Shown here piece by piece: positions 13,300 through 25,000 of a stretch of 64,000 bases of DNA (the first letter of the stretch is position 1; every line of letters begins with the position of its first letter). The DNA comes from Pelobates cultripes. Lineage: Eukaryota; Chordata; Amphibia; Anura; Pelobatidae. The stretch is taken from NCBI GenBank assembly GCA_933207985.1, contig OW240917.1, positions 108,429,790 through 108,493,789 of the forward strand. Direction: 5' to 3'. Under the pieces are notes generated by a model. The model was not told the origin of the DNA, searched no databases, and worked only from the letters and a program-made list of their open reading frames with translations. Position numbers and translations under genes: made by a program.

Positions 13300-14600
13300 A
13301 TGTGTGTGCTGTATATGTGTGGGAGTGTGCTGTGTGTGTGAGTGAGGGTGCAGTGTGTGTCTGGGGGTGCAGTGTGAGTGAGGGTGCTGTGTGTGTCTGG
13401 GGGTGCAGTGTGAGTTTGGGTGCTGTGTCTGGGGGTGCTGTGTGTGTGGGGGTGCGCTGTGTGTGTTTGGGGGTGCTGTGTGTGTCTGGGTGCTGTGTGT
13501 GTCTGGGTGCGCTGTGTGTCTCTGGGGGCACTGTGTGTGTGTGAGTGTGAATGTATTTTTTATTTAAATTTAAATATTTATTTTATTAATAAAAAAAATA
13601 TATATATATATTATATCCCCCCCCCAGGGGTGCTGTGTGTGTCTGTCTGGGTGCTGTGTGTGTCTGTCTGGGTGCTGTGTGTGTCTGGGTGCACTGTGTG
13701 TGTCTGGGGGTGCTGTGTGTGTCTGGGTGGGCTGTGTGTGTCTGGGTAGGCTGTGTGTGTCTGGGGGTGCTGTGTGTGTCTGGGGGTGCTGTGTGTGTCT
13801 GGGTACTGTGTGTGTCTGGGGGTGCTGTGTGTGTCTGGGTGCTGTGTGGGGGTGCTGTGTATGTCTGGGGGTGATGTGTGTGTCTGGGGGTGCTGTGTGT
13901 GTGTCTGGGTGCTGTGTGTGTGTCTGGGGGTGATGTGTGTGTCTGGGTGCTGTGTGTCTGGGTGATGGTGTGTCTGGGTGCTGTGTGTGGTGCTGTGTGT
14001 GTCTGGGGGGGTGCTGTGTGGTCTGGGTGCTGTGTCAGGTGCTGTGTGTGTGTCTGGGGTGCTGTTTGTGTCTGGGTGCTGTGTGTGTGTCTGGGGTGCT
14101 GTGTGTGTCTGGGGGGTGCTGTGTGGGTGTTGTGTGTGTCTGGGTGCTGTGTGTGTCTGTGGGTGCTGTGTGTGTCTGGGGTGCTGTGTGTGTGTAGGGG
14201 GTGCTGTGTGTGTCTGGGGGTGCTGTGTATGGGGGTGTGAATGTATTTTTTATTTAAATTTAAATATTTATTTTATTAATAAAATATATATTTATATATC
14301 CCCCCCCTGTCTGGGTGTTGTGTGTGTCTGGGTGCTGTGTGTGTCTGGGTGCTGTGTATGGGTGCTGTGTGTGTCTGGGGGGTGCTGTGTCTGGGTGTTG
14401 TGTGTGTCTGGGTGCTGTGTGTGTCTGTGGGTGCTCTGTGTGTCTGGGGGTGCTGTGTGTGTGTGTGTCTGGGTGCTGTGTATAGGGGTGCTGTGTGTGT
14501 CTGGGTGCTGTGTGTGTCTGGGGGTGCTGTGTGTGTCTGGGTGCTGTGTGTGTCTGGGTGCTGTGTATAGGGGTGCTGTGTGTGTCTGGGGGTGTGTGTG
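13300..14600. repeat. GT-rich minisatellite with higher-order structure
   Basis: Tandem units of about 16-20 bp, TGCTGTGTGTGTCTGGGG. Three copies of an AT-rich block followed by a C-run (starting near 13545, 14236 and 14607) split or end the array, so minisatellite plus AT block was itself duplicated. The long Cys/Val/Gly ORFs in all three frames are repeat translations. Confidence 0.92.
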
Positions 14601-14761
14601 AGAGTGTGAATGTATGTTTTATTTAAATTTAAATATTTATTTTATTAATAAAAAATATATATATCCCCCCCCCCTCCCTTCTTACCTTTATCCTGGGAAG
14701 GGGGGGGAAGAGATCCGTTTTGCCGGGGGAGCCATGCTGCCTTCCCTGGTGGTCCAGTGGT

Positions 14762-15060
14762 GAGAGTGAACTCTAACCTGCAGGTTAGAGTTCACTCTCG
14801 CGAGATCTGAGTGTTGCCGCGGCAACGCTCAGAATCCCGCGAGAGGACCCGGCGGAGCTGCTGGTTAGAGCTCCGCCGGTCCTCTCTCCTCCCTGCCTCC
14901 CTCCCTCATCCAGCCGGCGGCCGCATCTCCCTGTCTGTGGGCCGGTGAGGGAGATCTTTGATCTCCCCACCGGCCCATGGATTCACATAGCAGGGCCGGC
15001 GCTCGGGTAGCGCGGACCCTGCAGGGGCCGGCCGGGGAGATCCTGTGATCTCCCTGCCGG
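14762..15060. repeat. Cluster of short perfect palindromes
   Basis: Successive inverted repeats: around CTGCAG at 14778, around GCCGCGGC at about 14820, the GCGGAGCT...AGCTCCGC pair at about 14850-14880, GGGCCGGTGAGGGAGATC near 14940-14985, and a GGCCGGC pair near 15025-15062. G+C-rich, in an AT-rich neighbourhood. Confidence 0.8.
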
Positions 15061-15402
15061 CCTCGGCCCCACGGCCATCGCGGCCCACCGGGCATTTGCC
15101 CGGTATGCCCGATGGCCAGTCCGGGCCTGGTACTAACCACTGCATACATAAAACACCCCTCAAGTCTGGGGTTTTGAAGATGATCTTACCTAGTAGCCTA
15201 GCCATCACTGTTTGGCCTTTGTCAAAGTTACTCAGATCTTTTCGCTTGGCAATTTTTCCTGCTTCCAACACATAAAATTCCCAAACCTATTGTTCACTTG
15301 CTTCAATATATCCCAACCCTTGGCAGGTGTCATTGTAACAATATAATCAATGTTACTTACTTCACTTGTCAGTGGTTATAATGTTGTGTCTGATCAGTTT
15401 GT

Positions 15403-16424
15403 AATAGGAGGAATTGCTGGGGTAGCAATAGACTGTTTTGCTGTGAATGAAAAAAAAACCAACTTCTCTTTCTCAGTGTTTTTAAAAATATATATATATA
15501 TTAATTATTCAATTTGCTGAGTGGAGGTACTATGTACTTAAAGTAAACCTACAGCCACATTAATGGAGAATACGGCTTATTAAAAAATAAAAAAAAAAGT
15601 AAAACAACAACTGGGTAATTCTTTATTTCACCAGTTGAAACAAATAGACCACTTCTGTATGGTGTTTCACAAATAATTTGCAATAATAATAATATGTATA
15701 TATAATATATCGGACACTAGTTTTGCTGTTTTGATGGTGTGATTTTGCAGGCTGTAACTGATCTCTAGCCACCATTCAGTCTGGGCATAATATAGCCAAA
15801 GAGCGTATCACAATAATTTCAAAACACTGTTCTGACTTCAATTAAACCAGACTATGCAAAGATAATTGTTATGTCTGCTGACTCTGGATGAGTGCATCAT
15901 TTTAGTCTCTTTTCTTCCAGTTTTAATTTCTAGAAAACAATAAATCTCTCCAGCAGTGGGGAGATTGTTCAATGAAAACACAATCAAGAGAAAATGTGCT
16001 GGCATTTTCAGCTCTATCACTATAATATTATATTATGGATTATTCATGAATTATTAAATTTTCCATGGAAGGTCCATTAACGGAGTAGATCATATTTTTC
16101 CTTTTGTCTATGGGCTGAAATAGTAATTCAGATTGTTACTGATTGAGGGGCTGTCTCGGTTTGTTTGTATTGTTCTATTATTTACACATATTCTATTTTT
16201 ATACAGTGAAGATTTGTACGTGTAAGCATGTCCCTACAAGTATCCAAGCACAAAGGACATCATGGAGTGATGACGTTACTCTGGACACAGAAGTAATGCG
16301 GAGGTTAGTGTGTTTTATACTTATCTTCACTGCACTTCTCATCCCACTGAGTGCTTGAATAGTGGTTACTGAGAAACAGAGAAGGGACAATTTGGGATTA
16401 TTCTAGCTTTAGTGATTGAATAAT
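15403..16424. other. No gene recognised
   Basis: AT-rich spacer between the Tc1 remnant and the DIRS-like element. Confidence 0.6.
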
Positions 16425-16867
16425 CTAAATTTTATTAAAGACAGGAGGCGAATATTTGCTTTAACCTTCTTTACTGAACCTCCCAGCAGCAAAGAAATAG
16501 TTAAACATATAGAGAAAAAATCAACCGATCAGGACACATATTAGAACAGTCCATCAGGCTCCTCCCAAATCCTCTTTCTGATGCAGCCGATCATAGTGTA
16601 GTCAACCGTGTAAACTTGAGTAATCCATCAACCATGTAAACCAGAACGCAGCCGATACTAGAGACCAATGGAACGTAGTCTTCGTGGCTCATGCAGAGAA
16701 ACTTCACACTAAAAGACAGAGAAAGATCGTGAAAGTATGGTCACTTGGACTGGGTGTCCGCAAGATATCTACATACACAGATTTACCCCCTGGATACTAC
16801 GAGTATAAACTATTGCAAAATCTAAAATAGTCAGAACAAGGAAGATTAATAAGCACCTAACCAAATT

Positions 16868-17823
16868 TTATGGCAAGACAGGAGGCTTCATATTTGCTGT
16901 TTTAAAGTGTTGAAACCAAACGGAAATAGCTGCATTGGCGTTGCCCAACAGGCATAATGCTCTTTGTGCCCATTCACGCACCATGTGTGCGTCAAGATTG
17001 CCACCTGCTAGCGTCTTGTCAGCGATTAAAAAATCTCGATAAGCAGGCCTGCTATATCCATCAGCTTGTCTTGAGTGGCTTTTAAGCAAACTTCGATTCC
17101 TTTGCGGGGATCTTTACCCATCTTAATTAGAAAAGTGACCAGGAGTGGGTCAAGTTCAGGGGTGACAGCCATCTTATCAAGGATTATAGGCTGTGAACAT
17201 TCTGCTCTTAATTTGGCTCTAATCTCCTTTTCTAAAGATTTACGAATCCATAATCTGCAATATTTGGCAATGTGATCAGGGGGTGTCCATTCTGCTGAAC
17301 GCGGTTGTCTGATGCAGCGTGGGTCACATAGTGGACAACCATTGGTATCCAGTAGGATATGGTCCTTAGTATCATCTAAATTAGTAGTGGACATAGGATC
17401 AGTGTCCTGAAAGGACTGGTTTTGGGGTAGGAGAAAAATCTCCGTAACAAATTCAGAAGAGGAAGGGTCACCTGGGAGATCCTCATCTGGATATGCATTG
17501 TATTCGTCTATCACTCAAAGGTAATAGCCAGAGGGGTCAGATTCTGAAGTCAAAGTGGGTTTGGCATGAGACAATTTAGCTGTCTTTGCTGGGGCTTTGC
17601 CTTTTCCAGCAGAAGCACTGTTACCCTTCCAAGGGCGCTTACGTGGGGCTTCGTCATGGTCAGAGACTCTGGAATCATCTGAATCTGACAATTGCGTGAT
17701 GGTGGCAGTAGTGGCTGTCTGGTCATGAAACGTTGCCAAGGCTTTGAGGATAGAGTCTGCAATTGCAGCTTGAAGCCAGGCTTTTAATTCTGCTGACATT
17801 GCACATTCTGGTTGGTCCGACAT
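16868..17823 (-). pseudogene. DIRS-like gag (ORF1), interrupted
   Basis: The likely start at 17823 gives MSDQPECAMSAELKAWLQ. It is followed by an acidic/basic nuclear-type region (RKRPWKG) up to an in-frame TGA at 17515-17517; the same frame then stays open to 17026. A frame change near 17040-17089 leads to a C-terminal part with the motif AQRALCLLGNANAA, which matches QRIICFLGNANAA in the gag-like ORF of the larger DIRS element. The function of DIRS ORF1 proteins is presumed structural and nucleic-acid binding; no zinc knuckle is seen. Decayed, but better preserved than the rest of the element. Confidence 0.7.
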
Positions 17824-17908
17824 GATGACCAGCAAAATAGTAGTGGGTTCACCACAGAATCAGTATACCAACAGGTATATCAAACAACTTTTTTTATTTA
17901 TTTTTTTA

Positions 17909-17910
17909 AT

Positions 17911-17946
<36 letters not shown>
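17909..17946. repeat. (AT)n microsatellite
   Basis: About 15 AT repeats between the start of the DIRS-like gag and its right terminus. Confidence 0.9.
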
Positions 17947-17949
<3 letters not shown>

Positions 17950-18692
17950 CAAACTTGTCACAAACAAAGTAAAAGCAGGGGCTGTCTTATTGGGGTCCAC
18001 CCAGACAATATGCAGTCACCTTTAAGAGGACTCAGTGGGGTTCATCCACAATTATGGCAGTTAAACTGTCAATATAATAATGACAGGGGTAACAGAAGAT
18101 GTCCGCCGGCAAGAAGGAGGAAGGCGGGAAAACTGTGTGTCAATCAATGACGCGAAAAAACGGGCGGTATAGTAATAGATCGTGGGCGTGATCAAAACGG
18201 ACCGCAGCCACTGCAGTGGCGCGGTCTGAAGATAATTTCGCCAAGGAAAATGATTAGTAAGGTTTTACTTAGAAAAATATAGTCAGAGATAAATAAAGTC
18301 ACAGGGAAGGGTCACAGGGAAGGGACTGGACAGTGGGCTGACCTGAGAAAGGTCGTTGTGATAAAGGGCAGAGATAAAATAAACACACACATTACCTCAT
18401 GGGAGTAAAACTGACCGGGAAAGTTACTTAAAGGAGTCAAAAACATATATGGAAAAGCAAAACAAGGCAGGTCAATAATATATATATTAGAGAGCTATAA
18501 TTGGAATAGACTCAACTGGGAGGCAAGCAGCAAAGAAAGAGGATTTGAGAGGAGCCTGACAGACTGTTATGTTCTAATATGTGTCCTGATCGGTTGATTT
18601 TTTCTCTATATGTTTAACTATTTCTTTGCTGCTGGGAGGTTCAGTAAAGAAGGTTAAAGCAAATATGAAGCCTCCTGTCTTGCCATAAAATT

Positions 18693-19168
18693 CTGTTGAA
18701 ATGCACACATTCCTTAACTCCTTATGTACCAAGGCTTTTTTGTGATGCAACACATTTGTGATCAAGGCCCTATTGGCACTTTTGCCATGTGTTCATTGTA
18801 CCACAATTTCCCCCTTTCTACTTTAGTGCACCCATAAATATTATTTATCCTTTTGGTCAAGGATTGATTGTGCTTTCTTTTGATACCCTATATGTATACA
18901 TATCCCTATATAAAATATGAATAACATTTTCAAAATGGGAACAATTTTAAAAAATAAACATTTTTTCTTAGTTTTACATTTTATAATTACTACACACCAA
19001 GTGCAAATTAAGAAATCTAACTAAAAACAGATTCACAAATTAGTCCTAATTTTTAAAATGCCCAATATGCCCATGATTTCAATGAATTTTTAGAAGTTAT
19101 AAAACAAATACTGCAAGGAGTTAATTACAGTTTTAAATCTACAATTTTGCAAAATATTAATTAAACCT
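18693..19168. other. No gene recognised
   Basis: AT-rich sequence up to the ERV target site. Confidence 0.6.
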
Positions 19169-19172
19169 AGAT

Positions 19173-19608
19173 TGATACCGGAGAAACTGACGGAAGCAAA
19201 GCACAGAGGGATGGACACAGGTTTCTTCAGGAAGGAAGAGATTCTTTATTGGATCACCGATCGGGACTCAGAGGGACTAATGTCACCAAAAATACAGCAA
19301 GTTCTGAGCCCTGAACAATAGTGCAGGCTCCCTATATAGGCACATAACTCCTCCCATATTAAGCTCCACCCGCACATTCTCTTGACCAATCATTACAAAT
19401 AAGAATTAACTTCCTGCTTGACCGCATGGCTTGTCCAGCACAATGGAGGAGGGGAATACTACATCCTGTATTCTTGCACATGCTCCGTACACTACTGATC
19501 GTATCTTGCCTCGTGCAACCAACTGATCGATACGTCAGCATATGCACGTACACATGCCACGTGGTAATCTCGGCCTACTAAATTTATTTTTACCGAGATT
19601 CCACCACA
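19173..19608 (-). repeat. ERV 3' LTR
   Basis: 436-bp copy identical to 28773-29208, with the same TATA-like element (19331-19340) and AATAAA signal (19245-19250, minus strand). A polypurine tract lies directly upstream in element orientation. The AGAT target duplication abuts it at 19169-19172. Confidence 0.95.
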
Positions 19609-19619
19609 TTCCCCCCTTT
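19609..19619 (-). promoter_or_regulatory. ERV polypurine tract
   Basis: On the minus strand AAAGGGGGGAA ends exactly at the first base of the 3' LTR. This is the expected plus-strand primer site for reverse transcription and supports the LTR boundary. Confidence 0.9.
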
Positions 19620-19726
19620 GATGCCTCTTGATATTTTACAATTACTTGAGGCATCACTTAACCTTGGTTTGCATACACCACAAGTTACCTTTGAACCAGA
19701 CCAGACTTATCCTATGATGTGAATCT

Positions 19727-21834
19727 TCAACACTCGTCTTCCTGCATTGGTTCTCCCTGATCTAGAGCCTTATATTTATAAATTGCCATTATCTGTGCAG
19801 CAGCCTTCCTCTCTGCTATATTTTCTATCAGGCTTTGCACAGACCTAACTACTAAGGGTATAAGACACGGCAGGAGTAGACACAACATTAAAATCAGTAG
19901 GACTCCACCTACCACTGCCTTAAGCCCTCCAAACCACTCATACCAGCTACCAAACCAACTACTTGGATTGTACCCTTTCCATACCTGAGTAGGCACATGC
20001 GCTAGTTTAACCATATGGCTAGTAAGCTCAGCTATTGCTTGCCCTTCGTCATCTATTTGAAGACAGCAATTGCTCAGGTTAAACTTCCCACATACACCTC
20101 CCTCTACTGCCAAAAGATAATCCAAGGCTAATCTATTTTGGTAAACTGCTGTTCTCATCCTGGTATTATGCTTCGCTAGAAGATTGAGCGCTTGTGATGT
20201 CTCGTTAGTAATGATCTCAACCACCGCCTGTAACCTTATAATGCGGTTGAGCATATAAATAGGGGTTCTATAACCAAAGGTACCATCCTCTGCCCACGTG
20301 GCTGGCCCATAATAATCTATAATACGCTGGGGAGGCCATTCATTATCTTCCCAGGCACCTATCTCTATGGGTCCCCTTTTCTTCCTATGATTCACATCAT
20401 ACACTTTAACACCTAAAGTCTCACCTGTTTCAATAGGCAACAAGAAGAAGGATGGTTTTAACATACCCAACACACATGCCCCTTCCCAGTCCTGTGGTAA
20501 CTCCGAATAGGCCTTCTTACCACAGATCCAGTACAAATTCGCTGGGGCTCTCCAGTTAGATGTGATGGATAGATCAAACCATACGTCCTTTAAATTGGCA
20601 TATCTTGCAAACGGGTTAGATGGTTCTGAGACATTTGAAGCCGACCACCAAGTTGTATTCTTTGTATCATCATCATAAGCTTTTTGCCCTAGACAAGTTA
20701 ATTCTCCTACAGAAGTATTATACATCATTCCTTTCCTCGCTATGCAAACATAACCTATGATGGAGGTCTTCAATCTCCACTCAGATTTACCTCTAACACT
20801 CATATGATAGTCGGCTTGTGTAGATATTAATTGGTCAACTGCCTCAGAACCGGACATTACCTCCTTTGCTTCCCAAGGCCATTGGTCTCCCATGTTAGTA
20901 CCTCCACACACATAGCAGTTGGTAACATTAAGACTACCGGCAATACTCTCGGCTAAATCAATGAACAAGTTTTTAGCATTATGGGGGATCTTATTATCTA
21001 TGCTCATCTCTTCATAAAAGGAATGGTATACTTGATGAGTTTGGGAGGTTACCGTATCAGTCTCTATCCCTATAAACAATATTGTCCCAGGGTCTAAACC
21101 CGTCCCATATATTTGAAACCCAAATAAATTACCATATTTATCTAAGAACTTGTCAGGGTTATTTATAAGTATATGGATTGGATTGCATTCCATAGACTTA
21201 CAATATGGATCAGTAGGCAACTTAGTCACAATCATGTCCTTGTCTACTGTCTGTCCCCAAGTCGCCCACCCCAGACAAGACCAATATGGGCAGAAGTTAT
21301 AATCTCTATTTGGGCATCTTGGACTTACATATTTATTTTTACTACTGGGACAAATATATTTATCGTTAGACCCATACGTCCTCTCCCATCTAAGATCCCC
21401 ACATACATTCCGCGGCTTTCTACCACTTGATATTGCTTTACACGCATCAAATAGCAGAGCACCTGAAGAATATACGGATTTTAATACCGTCTTATTAATT
21501 AGGGTCCCCTGAGATCTCCATTTCTGAGAGTCAACCAAATTGTACGGGGTTGATACTCAGGACTGAAGCACTTAGGTTCTCCTACTCCTAAATGACACAC
21601 ACTATATTCTATATTTAAGTATCTACATCTTGATACATCTCCTTTACACTCATATTGCGAATGCCAAATTAGGGTCTGGGATATATGGTTACCTGTTCTT
21701 GTAGTCTTAATGCATACCTCACAGCTAGGAGTGTTGGTACCTCTACCTTCCTGAATATAAAAATACACATAAATAAACATTATTAAAAATACATCTTTCG
21801 TCGTCATCCTCAGTCTTCGTCCGTGCGAAGGCAC
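19727..21834 (-). CDS. env: ERV envelope glycoprotein, with a frame break
   Basis: Surface and transmembrane subunits. The first methionines (21834 or 21807) precede a hydrophobic signal peptide (FLIMFIYVYFYI). The signal and the first ~80 SU residues are in one frame and the remaining ~600 residues in another; the frames exchange between about 21500 and 21557, so a small indel is present. SU has several N-glycosylation sites and a CYVC (CXXC) motif. A furin-type RKKR near 20380-20395 separates SU from TM. TM has a coiled-coil region, a C-X7-CC motif (CGKFNLSNCC), a membrane anchor at about 19860-19930, and a short tail. CXXC plus CX6-7CC indicates the gamma-type, covalently linked envelope. 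Env starts about 180 bp after the pol stop and does not overlap it. Confidence 0.92.
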
Positions 21835-22013
21835 CTCAGCTTCCAGGATGTAAGGGCTGCAGGGAATGGAGTTCTGCTCGTCTTCACAGGGGTCCCTTCA
21901 AGACTTTCCCTGACTTATACACTCGTTGGTGAGTGGACAGGCTTTATTATGGCCTTCTCACTCACTTACCAAGTCTCTGAAACAATAAAATTTGTGATCC
22001 ACAAGGTTCCTCG

Positions 22014-25000
22014 TCACTCCGACTGAGTCGTGCGTTTTAACCGGATCTTGCAGGGATTCTCTGGATTTGCTGTAACTTGCCAGGAATCGGCTGCTGCTGG
22101 TTTAACCCTGGAGTGATGTATCCACGGAGCCACTTCGGCTACTTTTATCGCTGTAGGGGTAGACAGAAGAACAACATAAGGACCTCTCCACTTGGGCCCT
22201 AACGGCACATTATTCCACTCTTTAATCCACACTTGGTCGCCTGGGTGGTAACTATGAATTGGGGGATAAATATTCACAGGTAATCTATCTTGTACCCATT
22301 TCTGTACCTCCTCCATAGTCTTACCCAACTCTACAACCTGCTGCCGGGTAATTCCTTCTCCCAACTGACTCAAATCCCCCCTTAAGTTACCAAGCACGGG
22401 AGGTGGTCGCCCGTACATGATTTCAAAAGGAGAGAGGCCCATCCTTCTGGTAGGTGTACTACGGATTCGCAATAGAGCTATGGGCAAGAGAACGTTCCAC
22501 TTAAGTTGGGTTTCCTGACACATTTTAGCCAACTGATTCTTAATAGTTCTATTCATTCTCTCTACCTTACCAGAACTCTGGGGTCTATATGCCGTATGAA
22601 GCCTCCACTTTATACCAAGCATATGAGTCAGTTGTTGTAGGCACTGATGAACAAAAGCTGGACCATTGTCCGATCCTATAGAGCAGGGTAGTCCATATCG
22701 GGGTATTATTTCTCGTAGCAGGAATCTCACGACTTCTCCTGCTTTCTCTGTACGAGTAGGACATGCTTCTACCCAGCCTGAATAGGTGCACACCACTACC
22801 AGCAGGTAGCGATGTCCACCCGATTTAGGCATCACTGTATAGTCAATTTGTAAATCGGACATGGGAAGTCCCCCCATAAACTGGACTCCTGGTGGCTTTA
22901 CTGGTCCTTGTCTTGCATTATTTTTAGCACACGTTACACATCTACGTACAATGGCCTGAGTCAAGTTGGACAATCTTGGTATGTAGAAATGTTTTCTGAG
23001 AGATTCTTCTGTACTGTCTCTCCCAGAATGTGTCCCGTTATGATAGTTTTGGACAATTTCTACCGCTAGTGATGCTGGAATAACTATTCTTCCATCTTCT
23101 AACTGATACCATTTGTTCTCCAAATACTTTCCAGGTTCAGTCCTTAACCACTCCTCTTCTTGAGCTGTATAAATTGGAGTCCATTGAGACAGTGGAGTTG
23201 GTATAAGAGCAGCTATATGCCCCACATATTCCTGTCTTCCTGATTCAGCAGCACGCTTAGCTGCACTATCTGCCATCCGATTCCCTTTGGTTACATCACC
23301 ATCTCCTCTCAGATGCGCCCGACAATGTATAATACCGACTTCTTTCGGCTCCCACACTGCTTCCAATAGTTGTAGGATCTCAGCTGCGTATTTGATTTCT
23401 TTGCCTTCTGAATTCAATAGTCCTCTTTCTTTATACAAAGCTCCGTGGGCATGAGTGGTTAAAAACGCATACTTGGAGTCCGTGTAGATGTTCACTCTTA
23501 AACCTTCAGCCAATTGTAACGCTCGTGTCAGTGCTATCAATTCTGCCTTTTGTGCTGATGTTCCTTTTGCCAGTGGCCGAGCTTCTATCACCTTGTCTAT
23601 CGTTGTTACTGCATATCCTGCATAGCGGATCCCTTCTTTTACATAACTACTGCCGTCGGTGTAATATTGAACATCAGGGTTCTGGATGGGAAAATCACGA
23701 AGATCTGGTCTACTTGAAAATACTTCATCCATTACTTCCAAACAATCATGTTGACTTTCAGTAGGTTGTGGCAAAAGGGTAGCTGGATTTAAGGTATTTA
23801 CAGTCTCTAAATGCACTCTTGGGTTTTCACACAACATTGCTTGATACTTGGTCATACGGCTGTTACTAAACCAATGATTTCCTTTGTAATCCAACAACGT
23901 CTGTACTGCATGTGGAACTCGTACATAAAGTTCTTGACCCAGAGTGAGTTTATCGGCTTCAGCTACTAGCAGGGCGGCTGCAGCTACAGCTCTTAGACAA
24001 GGTGGAAGTCCGCTGGCCACTGCATCCAGTTGCTTAGACATGTAGGCAACAGGTCTTTGCCATGATCCCAAGTACTGTGTCAATACTCCCACAGCCATTC
24101 TTCTTTGCTCATGTACATACAGGTAGAATGGCCGTGTGTGGTCAGGTAGACCTAATGCTGGGGCACTCATCAAAGCCCTCTTCACATCTTCGAATGCCGT
24201 TTGCTGTTCTTGAGTCCATAAGAAGGGGTCGTGCTCTGTACCTTTGATAGCTGCATACAGAGGTTTTGCCAGTATCGCGTAGCTGGGAATCCATATCCTA
24301 CAGAAGCCTGCTGCCCCCAAGAATTCTCGCACTTGTCTTCTATTCCTGGGTATCGGTATTTGGCACACAGCTTCTTTTCTCTCTGGCCCCATAATTCTTT
24401 GACCTTCAGAGATATGGAATCCCAGATATTTGACAGTTGGCAAACACAACTGAGCCTTCCTTCTTGACACCTTGTATCCTGCCTTCCAGAGAATGTGTAG
24501 TAGATCGTGCGTTGCTTGCTGACATACTTCCTTTGTAACTGCTGCTATCAACAAGTCATCTACATATTGTAATAATACACACTCTCCTGGGATAGACTCG
24601 AAATCTAGTAGATCTTGACTTAGAGCTGAACCAAATAGGGTAGGTGAATTTTTAAACCCCTGGGGCAATCTTGTCCAGGTCATTTGGCGTTTCGAGCCCG
24701 TTACAGCATTTTCCCATTGGAAAGCGAAGATACATTGGCTTTCTGCGGCAATTCGGAGGCAAAAGAAGGCATCTTTGAGATCTAAGACTGTAAAGTAAGT
24801 AGCCCCGCCCGGAATTAAAGCAAGCGGGTTATATGGATTGGGCACGACTGGATGTATACTAACAACCGCATCATTGACTGCTCTCAAGTCCTGCACAGGT
24901 CGATACTCATCTGTACCGGGCTTTTGAACAGGCAGCAATGGGGTGTTCCAGGGGGAAGTACAGAATTTTAGGATACCATACCGTATGAACTTATCCAGAT

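Larger units (their letters stand above)
12324..15129. mobile_element. hAT-type non-autonomous transposon 2
   Basis: Begins CAGGGCCGGACTGG and ends CCAGTCCGGGCCTG, flanked by an exact 8-bp duplication GTACTAAC (12316-12323 and 15130-15137). It is inserted in a Tc1-like transposase gene. The interior is dominated by a GT-rich minisatellite, and its right end carries a run of short perfect palindromes (about 14762-15060). Confidence 0.92.
11635..15402 (-). pseudogene. Tc1-like transposase gene, decayed and split by hAT element 2
   Basis: The minus strand of 15138-15402 encodes the front of a Tc1-type transposase, with the helix-turn-helix start KRKDLSNFDKGQTVMARLLG. The minus strand of 11635-12323 encodes the DDE part: VSWSDDSCF contains the first catalytic aspartate, followed by AGCTMGRR and FCWETL. 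The two halves join at the target duplication of the hAT element. Many stops and indels are present. The Tc1/mariner (DD34E) assignment comes from recognising the family sequence. Confidence 0.85.
16425..18692 (-). mobile_element. Non-autonomous DIRS-like element
   Basis: A 2.27-kb element bounded by inverted terminal repeats of about 165 bp (16425-16590 and 18522-18692), each containing GACAGGAGGC and CAGCAGCAAAGAAA. An internal copy of the right terminus (about 16866-16900) is what remains of an internal complementary region. No target duplication is seen, as expected for DIRS-type elements, which integrate by tyrosine recombinase. It encodes only a gag-like protein. Termini and gag motif resemble those of the larger element at 49431-55056, so the two are relatives. 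Confidence 0.8.

Noticed and set aside
13978..14601. 207-residue Cys/Val/Gly-rich ORF and its neighbours
   Set aside because: Pure translation of the GT-rich minisatellite, open in several frames.
19359..19553. 64-residue ORF present twice (also at 28959-29153)
   Set aside because: It lies in the LTR and is duplicated with it; no domain.
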